Positions 1-4,864 of a DNA stretch of 5,103 nt are shown piece by piece. Source of the stretch: an uncultured Trueperaceae bacterium (GTDB taxonomy: Bacteria; Deinococcota; Deinococci; Deinococcales; Trueperaceae). The stretch covers positions 1 to 5,103 of the forward strand of contig CALCHY010000060.1 in NCBI GenBank assembly GCA_937907415.1, written 5' to 3'. The position numbers and the translations under genes were made by a program. How positions within the stretch are numbered: the stretch's first letter is position 1; every line of letters begins with the position of its first letter. The notes below the pieces were generated by a model, which worked only from the letters and a program-made list of their open reading frames with translations, did not search any database and had not been told where the DNA came from.

Positions 1-196
1 GGAAGTGCCGGCCCCAGAACTCGTGAGTCTCGACTTTGACTTTCTCCCAGGGTGGTTCTCTCTACAATACAAGCGTGTTGCTTTTACTGGGATTGCGGAG
101 TCGCTACTACGTGAGAGGAATAGGCTGAGAAACACAACCGGCCAGGATGAGGATGGCTTCTGTGTTAGAACCATGTCGATAGCCAACCTGAGCTAG
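1..196 (+). CDS. Possible C-terminal fragment of an unrecognised protein, cut by the left edge
   Basis: A reading frame is open from the left edge (first full codon at base 2) to a TAG at 194-196, giving about 64 residues that end in SIANLS. It would be the tail of a longer gene, lying tail-to-tail with the membrane protein gene and 21 bases from its stop. The fragment has a hydrophobic/aromatic stretch (LDFDFLPGWF), then a basic stretch (LLRERNRLR). I recognise no family. No start codon with a ribosome site is visible inside the window, so an upstream start is assumed. The length is short enough for the frame to be open by chance, and a stem-loop at 153-174 overlaps it. Confidence 0.3.
   Translation, partial: EVPAPELVSLDFDFLPGWFSLQYKRVAFTGIAESLLRERNRLRNTTGQDEDGFCVRTMSIANLS
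153..174 (-). terminator. Stem-loop beyond the last gene of the minus-strand block; possible terminator
   Basis: On the minus strand ATGGTTCT pairs with AGAACCAT across a five-base loop (AACAC), with one bulged base. The hairpin starts 43 bases after the stop of the membrane protein gene, where transcription of the block should end. No T-run follows on the minus strand, so a classic factor-independent terminator is not shown. Confidence 0.2.
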
Positions 197-217
197 CTGC
201 CGCCAGTGGGAGTTAGG

Positions 218-745
218 CTACTTCCACCAGCTACTACAGAGCAAACTGATGAAGGAAGGGATTACTGTTACGAGTGTGGATATGGCCAGAAGCACAACAG
301 AGCCTGCAAGCCATCTTTCCCCGATCCGCAACCAACCACCCGAGGTTTGGCTAATCTTCAAGTGACTCCGATAGGCTGCCACAACGTCGTTGACGTATTC
401 GCGGGTCAATCCTTCTACGCTTGAGTTTTGTTCGATTGAGCCTATGTCGGGTACCTGATACATTTCCGTTCTAACAACGCGAATGCCGCAATATACTGAC
501 CACGCCATCCCAATAATAGACGCGATTAACAGCACTAGCCCAGGGATGCTGTAAGCACTGAGATTGTCCACCGCGAATGCGCTTATCGCCATCACGATTC
601 CGCCGAAACCGATTAGATAGGTGCCCTTTCGTTCAATTCGGTCACCTCGTTGCTTCTCGGCCTCGTACATTTGAACTGCTATGTTACGTACTTCCCTTAG
701 TTCTTCTGAGCTATAGAAGCCCGGAGTATCCTGTTCACCACCCAT
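218..745 (-). CDS. Small membrane protein with three predicted helices, last gene of the graspetide block
   Basis: This 175-residue protein has an N-terminal charged helical segment (about 13-40, with EELREVRNIAV and YEAEKQRGDRIERK), a helical hairpin (about 42-62 and 66-89), a soluble stretch of about 55 residues, and a third membrane helix (about 145-168). A short aromatic tail ends in SSWWK. The ATG at 745 is chosen because GGAG lies 8 bases upstream; an in-frame ATG at 763 has no good ribosome site. The layout of an amphipathic segment, a two-helix hairpin and a later helix recalls small membrane effectors of defence systems such as SLATT or the Pycsar membrane effectors, but I see no diagnostic motif. 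The gene follows the ATP-grasp ligase by 67 bases on the same strand. Immunity to, or export of, the modified peptide is equally possible. The membrane call is firm and the function is unknown. Confidence 0.75.
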   Translation of the reverse strand: MGGEQDTPGFYSSEELREVRNIAVQMYEAEKQRGDRIERKGTYLIGFGGIVMAISAFAVDNLSAYSIPGLVLLIASIIGMAWSVYCGIRVVRTEMYQVPDIGSIEQNSSVEGLTREYVNDVVAAYRSHLKISQTSGGWLRIGERWLAGSVVLLAISTLVTVIPSFISLLCSSWWK

Positions 746-753
746 TGCGGCCA

Positions 754-757
754 CTCC
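754..757 (-). promoter_or_regulatory. Ribosome binding site that decides the start of the membrane protein
   Basis: GGAG on the minus strand lies 8 bases before the ATG at 745. The alternative ATG at 763 lies upstream of this site and lacks a comparable motif, so the shorter protein is favoured. Confidence 0.5.
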
Positions 758-812
758 AATCATGCGAAATTCTTACTGAACGCCCCAAGCAGCTTGCGGT
801 TAAGAAGCAGCA

Positions 813-1751
813 TCAATGGTTTGCCTGTTTCATGAGTTGGGCTAAGCCGTCAGACAGGGGAATTCCTGCTTCTTGCTCAATCCACCCCCACTGACCATTA
901 GCGTTGACTTCCAGAAAACTCAGTTGGCCCCTGCTGTCTTCAACTAGGTCTATCGCTGCGAACTTCAGCCTCAGGTTCTTTAGGAGTTCAAGTATCGAGC
1001 TCTCTATCGCTTGGGGCAGCGCTAAGTGCTCCATCGGCACTGGTTCCTTGGCCTGTCGCCAGTCGATCTCAGCGCCAGCGACCTGCTGTGAGTCTAGGCG
1101 AACAGAGTATATTTTCTGGCCCATTACGGTTACTCGCCAATCAAATGCCTTAGGAATGAAACTTTGGAACAGCACCGGAGCTGGCCCTAAAGACGCCGGT
1201 ATGTTGTTCGGATGGGAAAACACCGTGGTGAAGGACGCGAGACCCCTTTTGTCATCGCGATACCCCGGGCCTATGCTCTTAGCAACAGTGGGCCCATTTT
1301 GCAGAACGAAATTGCGTGCTGCTTTTGCGCTTCGCGTTACTAGAGTCGCTGGAGTTCTTAACCCCACTCGCCGCGCCTGGTCCAACACCCAAAGGCGGTT
1401 TGCTGCACGCAGATTGTCTTCTGGGTGATTCACCCAAAGCGGAGCATCTAGAAGTCGATATATGTTGTTCCACGCAAATCTAGTTTCTTCTATGATAAAC
1501 GCTTTGTGGTCATCCCGGATTGTGACGTCTGTTGGGGTGTATCTGGGCCGCCTGAACCAGACGGACGTTAGAGTCTTTAAGTCGACGAAACGGTCTTGTT
1601 GCTGAATTCCGATCCGCACATTTCCATCTAGTTCAATGACGGGAACGGCATCCTCAGTATTGATACGCACGTAAGGTAGCTTGTGGCGTTGAAAGGCCAG
1701 TATCCCGAGATCGGATGTCAAATCGGTCCGATTTGTGATGATGGCGATCAC
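813..1751 (-). CDS. ATP-grasp peptide ligase of the graspetide (MvdC/MvdD/TgmB-like) type
   Basis: The 312-residue protein matches the usual length and layout of graspetide macrocyclases, which use ATP to activate Asp/Glu side chains of a precursor and join them to Thr/Ser or Lys side chains. The N-terminal pre-ATP-grasp domain begins MIAIITNRTDLTSDL and includes PYVRINTED (26-34) and the family signature VWFRRPR (64-70). WVNHPEDNLRAANRLWVLDQ (106-125) leads into the ATP-grasp fold. Visible ATP/Mg elements are VAKSIG (156-161, Lys158), FDWRVTVMG (203-211), AAIDLV (265-270, Asp268) and FLEVNANGQWGWIE (279-292, Glu281, Asn283, Asn285). No key residue appears to be missing. The start is a GTG six bases after the stop of precursor 2. 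No clear ribosome site precedes it, so translation is probably coupled to the precursor. The two small genes upstream with Thr-then-acidic cores are its likely substrates. Which ester/amide pattern it forms cannot be read from the sequence. Confidence 0.9.
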   Translation of the reverse strand: MIAIITNRTDLTSDLGILAFQRHKLPYVRINTEDAVPVIELDGNVRIGIQQQDRFVDLKTLTSVWFRRPRYTPTDVTIRDDHKAFIIEETRFAWNNIYRLLDAPLWVNHPEDNLRAANRLWVLDQARRVGLRTPATLVTRSAKAARNFVLQNGPTVAKSIGPGYRDDKRGLASFTTVFSHPNNIPASLGPAPVLFQSFIPKAFDWRVTVMGQKIYSVRLDSQQVAGAEIDWRQAKEPVPMEHLALPQAIESSILELLKNLRLKFAAIDLVEDSRGQLSFLEVNANGQWGWIEQEAGIPLSDGLAQLMKQANH

Positions 1752-1757
1752 CGGAAA

Positions 1758-2081
1758 CTAATGATCTTCATCTATTGCTTCTGTCCTGACCCGTGTGTGG
1801 GTTTTAGTGCCTAAGGCGGCAGAGGGATCTTGTACTAGAGGTATTCCTCCCCGCAGCCAAATGCCCTTAAGCTCATCGTAATGGGCGCCGACGGAAGTTA
1901 GCCAAGATGCCGTAGGGGAAACGGGGCGGTAATCGAGTTCCTCATCTTCGTCCCGTCCCTCGGTCACGGCCTTCGTAACGGTGTGCGTTCCTAATGCATG
2001 AATGTGGTCAACGCTACTTGCGAAGCGTACCAATAGGGGCATTCCGCTGGCCAAGTCCCTGTTGTTCACATGGTCACTCAT
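1758..2081 (-). CDS. Graspetide-type precursor peptide 2, with two core units
   Basis: This is a 107-residue polar peptide. The order is an N-terminal helix-like motif PLLVRFAS (15-22), core A LGTHTVTKAVTEGRDEDE (30-47), a linker, a recognition-like segment (59-83, with SW, GAHYD, IW and PLV), and core B LGTKTHTRVRTEAIDEDH (90-107) at the extreme C-terminus. Each core has four Thr followed by Glu and a D-E-D cluster, giving matched donors and acceptors for ester macrocycles. The ATG at 2081 overlaps the end of precursor 1 by 8 nt and has GAGGGG 10 bases upstream. A longer frame to 2165 would run through the precursor 1 core in another frame and is rejected. The ligase starts six bases downstream. 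Being a ligase substrate is inferred from position and core pattern. Internal core A would need its own release step or would stay attached. Confidence 0.85.
   Translation of the reverse strand: MSDHVNNRDLASGMPLLVRFASSVDHIHALGTHTVTKAVTEGRDEDEELDYRPVSPTASWLTSVGAHYDELKGIWLRGGIPLVQDPSAALGTKTHTRVRTEAIDEDH
1761..1814 (-). repeat. Core repeat, copy B of precursor 2
   Basis: This stretch encodes LGTKTHTRVRTEAIDEDH. It aligns without gaps with copy A over 18 codons, keeping L-G-T, the three alternating Thr, the fourth Thr, Glu and D-E-D. It ends at the stop codon, so no follower remains. Confidence 0.8.
1833..1907 (-). repeat. Recognition-like segment of precursor 2
   Basis: It encodes 25 residues with SW, GAHYD, IWL and GIPLV. 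It aligns with precursor 1 codons at 2146-2217 (SW, GAKYD, LWL, GSPLV) with one extra residue near the start. In both precursors it sits just before a C-terminal core, so it is probably what the ligase or a protease recognises (inference). Confidence 0.6.
1941..1994 (-). repeat. Core repeat, copy A of precursor 2 (internal)
   Basis: This stretch encodes LGTHTVTKAVTEGRDEDE, in phase with copy B 180 bases further along the gene. It lies directly after the N-terminal PLLVRFAS segment rather than after the YD-type segment that precedes the other two cores. Confidence 0.8.
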
Positions 2082-2379
2082 CCTCGTCCGACCCCTCTCT
2101 GGACGCAGTGAGGGTTTTCGTGCCAAGCACGAACCTCCGGTTTTCCACGAGAGGCGAACCATCACATAGCCACAGACTTCGCTTGCTGTCGTACTTTGCG
2201 CCGAACTGCTCCCAACTGTTATTCGCCCTAGTTGCAGTTGAGATTAGGGTGCTGGCTTGAGTGGCCTGTCCCGCCGTTACATGATTAGGCAAAGGCGAAG
2301 CGAGCTGGATAATAAGGGGTGTAGTTTGAGGCTGGGACGCTAGATGGGTGGGTTCTAACGTCCCCGTAGATTCATCCAT
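2074..2379 (-). CDS. Graspetide-type precursor peptide 1, with a single C-terminal core
   Basis: This is a 101-residue peptide. An N-terminal segment contains PLIIQLAS (21-28), matching PLLVRFAS in precursor 2. A Thr/Ala/Gln-rich linker (about 33-54) follows, then a recognition-like segment (55-78, with SW, GAKYD, LW, DG and PLV), and the core LGTKTLTASREGSDEDE (85-101) ends the protein. The core has Thr87, Thr89, Thr91 and Ser93 as possible donors, and Glu95, Asp98, Glu99, Asp100 and Glu101 as possible acceptors. The YD...W..DG.PL layout before a Thr-rich, acid-ending tail recalls the TgmA-like ATP-grasp-modified peptides of actinobacteria; this is from memory of the family, not a search. 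The ATG at 2379 is chosen over a TTG at 2403 because GGAGGG lies 10 bases upstream of it. The gene overlaps precursor 2 by 8 nt, so the two are almost certainly translated together. Confidence 0.85.
   Translation of the reverse strand: MDESTGTLEPTHLASQPQTTPLIIQLASPLPNHVTAGQATQASTLISTATRANNSWEQFGAKYDSKRSLWLCDGSPLVENRRFVLGTKTLTASREGSDEDE
2077..2127 (-). repeat. Core repeat of precursor 1, one codon shorter
   Basis: This stretch encodes LGTKTLTASREGSDEDE, 17 codons against 18 in the other two copies. The fourth Thr and the spacing before Glu are changed by a one-codon deletion, while LGTKT and the DEDE end are kept. Confidence 0.75.
2146..2217 (-). repeat. Recognition-like segment of precursor 1
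   Basis: It encodes 24 residues with SW, GAKYD, LWL, DG and PLV. It is the partner copy of the segment at 1833-1907 and lies six codons before the core. Confidence 0.6.
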
Positions 2380-2389
2380 TAGGTTGTTG

Positions 2390-2395
2390 CCCTCC
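2390..2395 (-). promoter_or_regulatory. Strong ribosome binding site of precursor 1
   Basis: GGAGGG lies 10 bases before the ATG at 2379. It is the best ribosome site in the window, which suits a precursor made in excess over its ligase, and it settles the start against the TTG at 2403. Confidence 0.7.
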
Positions 2396-2414
2396 GTGAA
2401 CAATTATGCCTTAG

Positions 2415-2464
2415 CGCGGCATCTTTTGCATTTAGGTGCGGATCGCACCTCGGTACATGCCGCG
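2415..2464 (-). promoter_or_regulatory. Nested stem-loop in the leader before precursor 1
   Basis: On the minus-strand transcript an outer perfect 8-base-pair stem (CGCGGCAT with ATGCCGCG) encloses an inner perfect 7-base-pair hairpin (AGGTGCG, loop ATC, CGCACCT). Six unpaired bases lie on one side and eleven on the other. It sits about 20 bases before the GGAGGG site, in the 181-base gap between the AbiTii gene (stop at 2561) and precursor 1. That gap holds no gene I can support. Possible roles are terminating or attenuating read-through from the AbiTii gene, mRNA stabilisation or processing that raises precursor output, or an operator. No T-run follows, so it is not a classic terminator. 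It matches no riboswitch class I recognise. Confidence 0.5.
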
Positions 2465-2560
2465 TGTCCGAGGAGCTTCTTGTCTTAGGGTTGCGCTCCC
2501 GAGCGTCGGAATTTCGCCCACCGATGAGTACAGCTACCGGGGCGATTGCGGCGCCAACCT

Positions 2561-3502
2561 TCAAGGCAATTCTCGTGGCAGCGTTACAACCTCGCCGAAG
2601 TACAGGTAGCTGGCAAGCAGGAGTGACTTTGCTTCTTCAGGTGTAACCTCTGAATGAACGCCAGTTGATACCCGGTCGTAGATGTTCATCAGGCTCTGCC
2701 TGAGCTTCTTCTTCCTAGAGTTGCTAGCTGAATGCTGGTGGACGTAGTAATTGAGGCGATTCTGGTGTTGTTTCGCCCCAAGTTTGATGTTGTCTCCGCC
2801 CAGTTGCCAGTCCGTCTCTTGTGGGGGCTGCAAGGCATCCGCAAAAGCTTCAATCATGCGACGGACTGTCGTGAGGGCTTGGCTGACCGCCTCAGGGTCT
2901 TGTTCAGTGAGCCGAGCATATACTGCCGGCAGTTTCTCAAGGACATCACCACACTGGCCAGCAAGTAGCATGTCTACTTCGTCTTTATACTGCTGGAATA
3001 TCTCTTCTGTCATTCCACTAAAGAGCGCTTCATAATAGGCATCTGCAGCAAAATCATGGAGGATGCTCATTACCTTGCCCCGTATTCCGCTTAGTGTTGT
3101 GATTGCCTCGCGAAGTCCTCGGGCGGTGTGGGCAACGGACCGAAGGGCTGGGATAAGATAGTCGCCGCTAAGCGACGGTAGGCGTGTTCCTTCGAGCTGA
3201 AGTGTGCTCGCCGATAACGTTGCCTCGACTTGAGCTAAGGGATACCAGTAACCTTGTTGCTCGGCCTTGTTGACCCAACGCCCAGTTCGACCCATATATC
3301 TGAGCGATAGCTTTTCTGCATTGTTGTAACCACGTAGCTCGTACTGTAGCCAAGCTCGCGTTTCGTCACTCCCAGCCAAGCGAGCCAAACGCGTAGCTTT
3401 CAGAACTAACGCTTCCGCTCCAAGCCGTTGGAGCTCAATATCATCGACCAACTCTTTCGCCAGGATTGCTCTATGATCTTTGGTCCTCATCGGATGAGTC
3501 AC
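2561..3502 (-). CDS. AbiTii-domain protein, probable phage-defence factor
   Basis: This is a 313-residue protein without signal peptide or membrane helix. Residues about 10-95 fit the AbiTii domain as I know it: a helical start (AKELVDDIELQ), then ALVLKATRLARLAG (31-44), then WLQYELRGYNN (51-61), the last being the characteristic W...EL.GY element. The C-terminal part (about 120-313) is helical and matches the usual partner region of AbiTii proteins, with TTVRRMIEAFADALQPP (211-227), QNRLNYYVHQH (247-257) and YDRVSTGVHSEVTPEEAK (275-292). AbiTii is named for abortive-infection proteins, but its activity is not established. The GTG start at 3502 has GAGG four bases upstream; an ATG at 3490 is the alternative. 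The gene heads the minus-strand block and diverges from an Mrr-type nuclease gene 55 bases away. Whether it is transcribed with the precursor genes 181 bases downstream is unclear. Confidence 0.75.
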   Translation of the reverse strand: MTHPMRTKDHRAILAKELVDDIELQRLGAEALVLKATRLARLAGSDETRAWLQYELRGYNNAEKLSLRYMGRTGRWVNKAEQQGYWYPLAQVEATLSASTLQLEGTRLPSLSGDYLIPALRSVAHTARGLREAITTLSGIRGKVMSILHDFAADAYYEALFSGMTEEIFQQYKDEVDMLLAGQCGDVLEKLPAVYARLTEQDPEAVSQALTTVRRMIEAFADALQPPQETDWQLGGDNIKLGAKQHQNRLNYYVHQHSASNSRKKKLRQSLMNIYDRVSTGVHSEVTPEEAKSLLLASYLYFGEVVTLPRELP

Positions 3503-3516
3503 TGTACCTCAGTGAC
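3498..3516. promoter_or_regulatory. Perfect inverted repeat in the divergent promoter region, operator-like
   Basis: GTCACTG and CAGTGAC form a perfect 7-base inverted repeat around a 5-base spacer (TACCT). It covers the GTG start of the AbiTii gene and its GAGG site and lies 29 bases upstream of the -10 box of the nuclease gene. A dimeric repressor bound here could control both genes. As RNA it could also fold over the AbiTii start. If it is an operator, the downstream ATG at 3490 becomes more likely as the AbiTii start. No regulator gene is in the window. Confidence 0.4.
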
Positions 3517-3544
3517 GCTTTGGAGAAGGGGGAAAGGCTCGACT

Positions 3545-3550
3545 TATACT
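3545..3550 (+). promoter_or_regulatory. -10 box (TATACT) of the Mrr-type nuclease gene
   Basis: TATACT differs from TATAAT at one base and lies seven bases before the GTG at 3558, so transcription should start at or next to the start codon. No good -35 box is seen; TTGGAG at 3520-3525 is the nearest, with a long 19-base spacer. Confidence 0.45.
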
Positions 3551-3557
3551 CAGAGAA

Positions 3558-4799
3558 GTGCCAAAGCCAGTTCCCTCACGAAGCTTCAATCCCCTGCACT
3601 TTGAGGATCTGTCACCGCAGAGATTCGAGGATCTAACCCGCAACCTTATCTACGACTTTCGTGATTGGGCGAACATCGAGGCAGTGGGGCGCGCAGGTGC
3701 TGACCACGGTGTCGACATCAGGGCGGTGGAGCGGGTCTCGCAACGTAGCACCTCGGAAGTGGATGGGGACGACGATCCTGAAGTACGGCCGGAGATTGAA
3801 CGTCGTGAGTGGATTTTCCAATGCAAGCGCCATAAGAGAATTGGCCCTAAGCAAGTCGCGGAAATTGCGGCCAGTGACCTTGGGCGACAGCCAGTTCCTC
3901 CATATGGCTATGTCCTCGTCGCGACGTGCGACTTCTCCCATGCTGCCCGCGATGCTTTCCGGGAAAAGATGGTGGAATATGGAGTCCGTGAGTTCTACCT
4001 TTGGGGTAAGGGAGAGCTCGAGGACCGACTCTATCAGGCGAAGAACGACCATCTCCTCTTCGCCTATTTCGGCATCTCCTTGCAAGTGACGAGGCGATCC
4101 CAGGCGGCACAACTACGGTCGAACCTGACACTAAAGCGCACACTCGTCAAAGCTCTCGGGGGCGTGCAAGAGCACAGTTACGTTCCGGTCCTGCTACGGG
4201 ATCCAAGCAACGACCGCTATCCCGACATTGATCCAATGCTGGACAGCCCGACCGATCTCCCCTGGAACTATTGGAGTTTCGCTCATCACGCCGTACGCGA
4301 TGGACTGTTCTTTGAAGTGGGTAGAGCCCAAGCTTACGTTGACTGGACAACCGGGGAGTGGGATTTTATTGAGGACGACCTGCGCAAGGATGGGCTGTTT
4401 CAAAACCTTGGGGACTTCCGATACGACCAGGCGCCGCGTGGCTGGTTACAGCAAAAGAATTACTACACGTACTGGAGCAGTCGCGTTCCGGACGCGAACA
4501 AGGCGCAGATGGTCGTCCTCGGGAGGCTCCCATACGAGCGGATCCTTTTGGTTGACGAACTCGGAGATGTCAGGAATGAAGGACCGCATATCCTAATCGA
4601 CTACGTACAAGGAAAGAATCTCGTGGACCAAACCTTCGGGCCCGAGCTCTATTGGTCGCTCCGATCAGCGCGAAGCTACGACAACCGCTCAATCACTCCG
4701 GAGGAATCGAAGCGAGTTACCTACTTCCCCAAGAAGATTCCTGAGGAAGATCTGAACCGTCAGATGGAACCACTTGACATCCCTCAGGAAGAGGGTTGA
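3558..4799 (+). CDS. Mrr-like restriction endonuclease-fold nuclease with unrecognised C-terminal region
   Basis: This is a 413-residue cytosolic protein. Residues about 14-125 form an Mrr-type PD-(D/E)XK domain. They show the helix FEDLTRNLIYDF (23-34, Glu24), the loop VGRAGADHGVDIRAVE (43-58, Asp53), the strand WIFQCKR (85-91, Gln88-x-Lys90), and then IGPKQVAEIAASDLG (95-109). An acidic stretch (about 65-83) separates the Asp and Gln-x-Lys strands. Residues about 115-175 (YVLVATCDFS, EFYLWGKGELEDRL, LLFAYFGISL) complete the nuclease fold or a short linker. About 176-413, rich in Trp and Tyr, is a region I do not recognise; it may sense a trigger or bind a partner. The GTG at 3558 is the first possible start after an in-frame TGA at 3513-3515. 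No ribosome site is suitably placed, and a TATACT box seven bases upstream suggests a leaderless mRNA. DNA cleavage in defence is inferred from the fold and neighbours; no methylase partner is in view. Confidence 0.85.
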   Translation: MPKPVPSRSFNPLHFEDLSPQRFEDLTRNLIYDFRDWANIEAVGRAGADHGVDIRAVERVSQRSTSEVDGDDDPEVRPEIERREWIFQCKRHKRIGPKQVAEIAASDLGRQPVPPYGYVLVATCDFSHAARDAFREKMVEYGVREFYLWGKGELEDRLYQAKNDHLLFAYFGISLQVTRRSQAAQLRSNLTLKRTLVKALGGVQEHSYVPVLLRDPSNDRYPDIDPMLDSPTDLPWNYWSFAHHAVRDGLFFEVGRAQAYVDWTTGEWDFIEDDLRKDGLFQNLGDFRYDQAPRGWLQQKNYYTYWSSRVPDANKAQMVVLGRLPYERILLVDELGDVRNEGPHILIDYVQGKNLVDQTFGPELYWSLRSARSYDNRSITPEESKRVTYFPKKIPEEDLNRQMEPLDIPQEEG

Positions 4800-4840
4800 A
4801 TCGTCGAGAGCACCAAGTCATAAGCAAACCTGCCGACTTA

Positions 4841-4854
4841 GGCCCAGCCGGGTC
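4841..4854. terminator. Possible weak terminator between convergent genes
   Basis: GGCCC and GGGTC can pair (one G-U) around the loop AGCC, followed on the + strand by AATTAATTT. It lies 41 bases after the nuclease stop and 10 bases beyond the stop of the convergent gene. The stem is only five base pairs, so it is tentative. The rest of 4800-4864 shows nothing. Confidence 0.3.
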
Positions 4855-4864
4855 AATTAATTTG

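Noticed and set aside
781..812. Repeated GCTGCTT and a short CAAGCTGCTTG palindrome between the ligase and membrane protein genes.
   Set aside because: The stem is at most five base pairs with no usable loop and no T-run, so neither a terminator nor a promoter is supported.
904..1428. A 174-codon plus-strand open frame opposite the ATP-grasp gene.
   Set aside because: It is antisense to well conserved ligase motifs and shows no coherent protein pattern.
2082..2165. N-terminal extension of precursor 2 to an ATG at 2165.
   Set aside because: It would overlap the core of precursor 1 in another frame and lacks the motifs shared by the two precursors; the ATG at 2081 has a GAGGGG site and gives the shared layout.
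2401..2415. CATAAT as a -10 box for a separate promoter of precursor 1.
   Set aside because: The hexamer at the right distance upstream (TGCAAA) is a poor -35 match and lies inside the stem-loop, so a promoter here remains unsupported.
2379..2564. A 61-codon minus-strand frame that bridges the AbiTii stop (TTGA overlap) and the precursor 1 start (TAATG overlap).
   Set aside because: It starts with TTG without a good ribosome site, has no internal Met, reads as low-order Arg/Ser-rich sequence, and runs through both arms of the nested stem-loop. The neat overlaps look accidental.
3633..4143. Long open frames opposite and in another frame of the Mrr-type gene.
   Set aside because: They are overlaps of a gene with clear nuclease motifs and have no recognisable content of their own.
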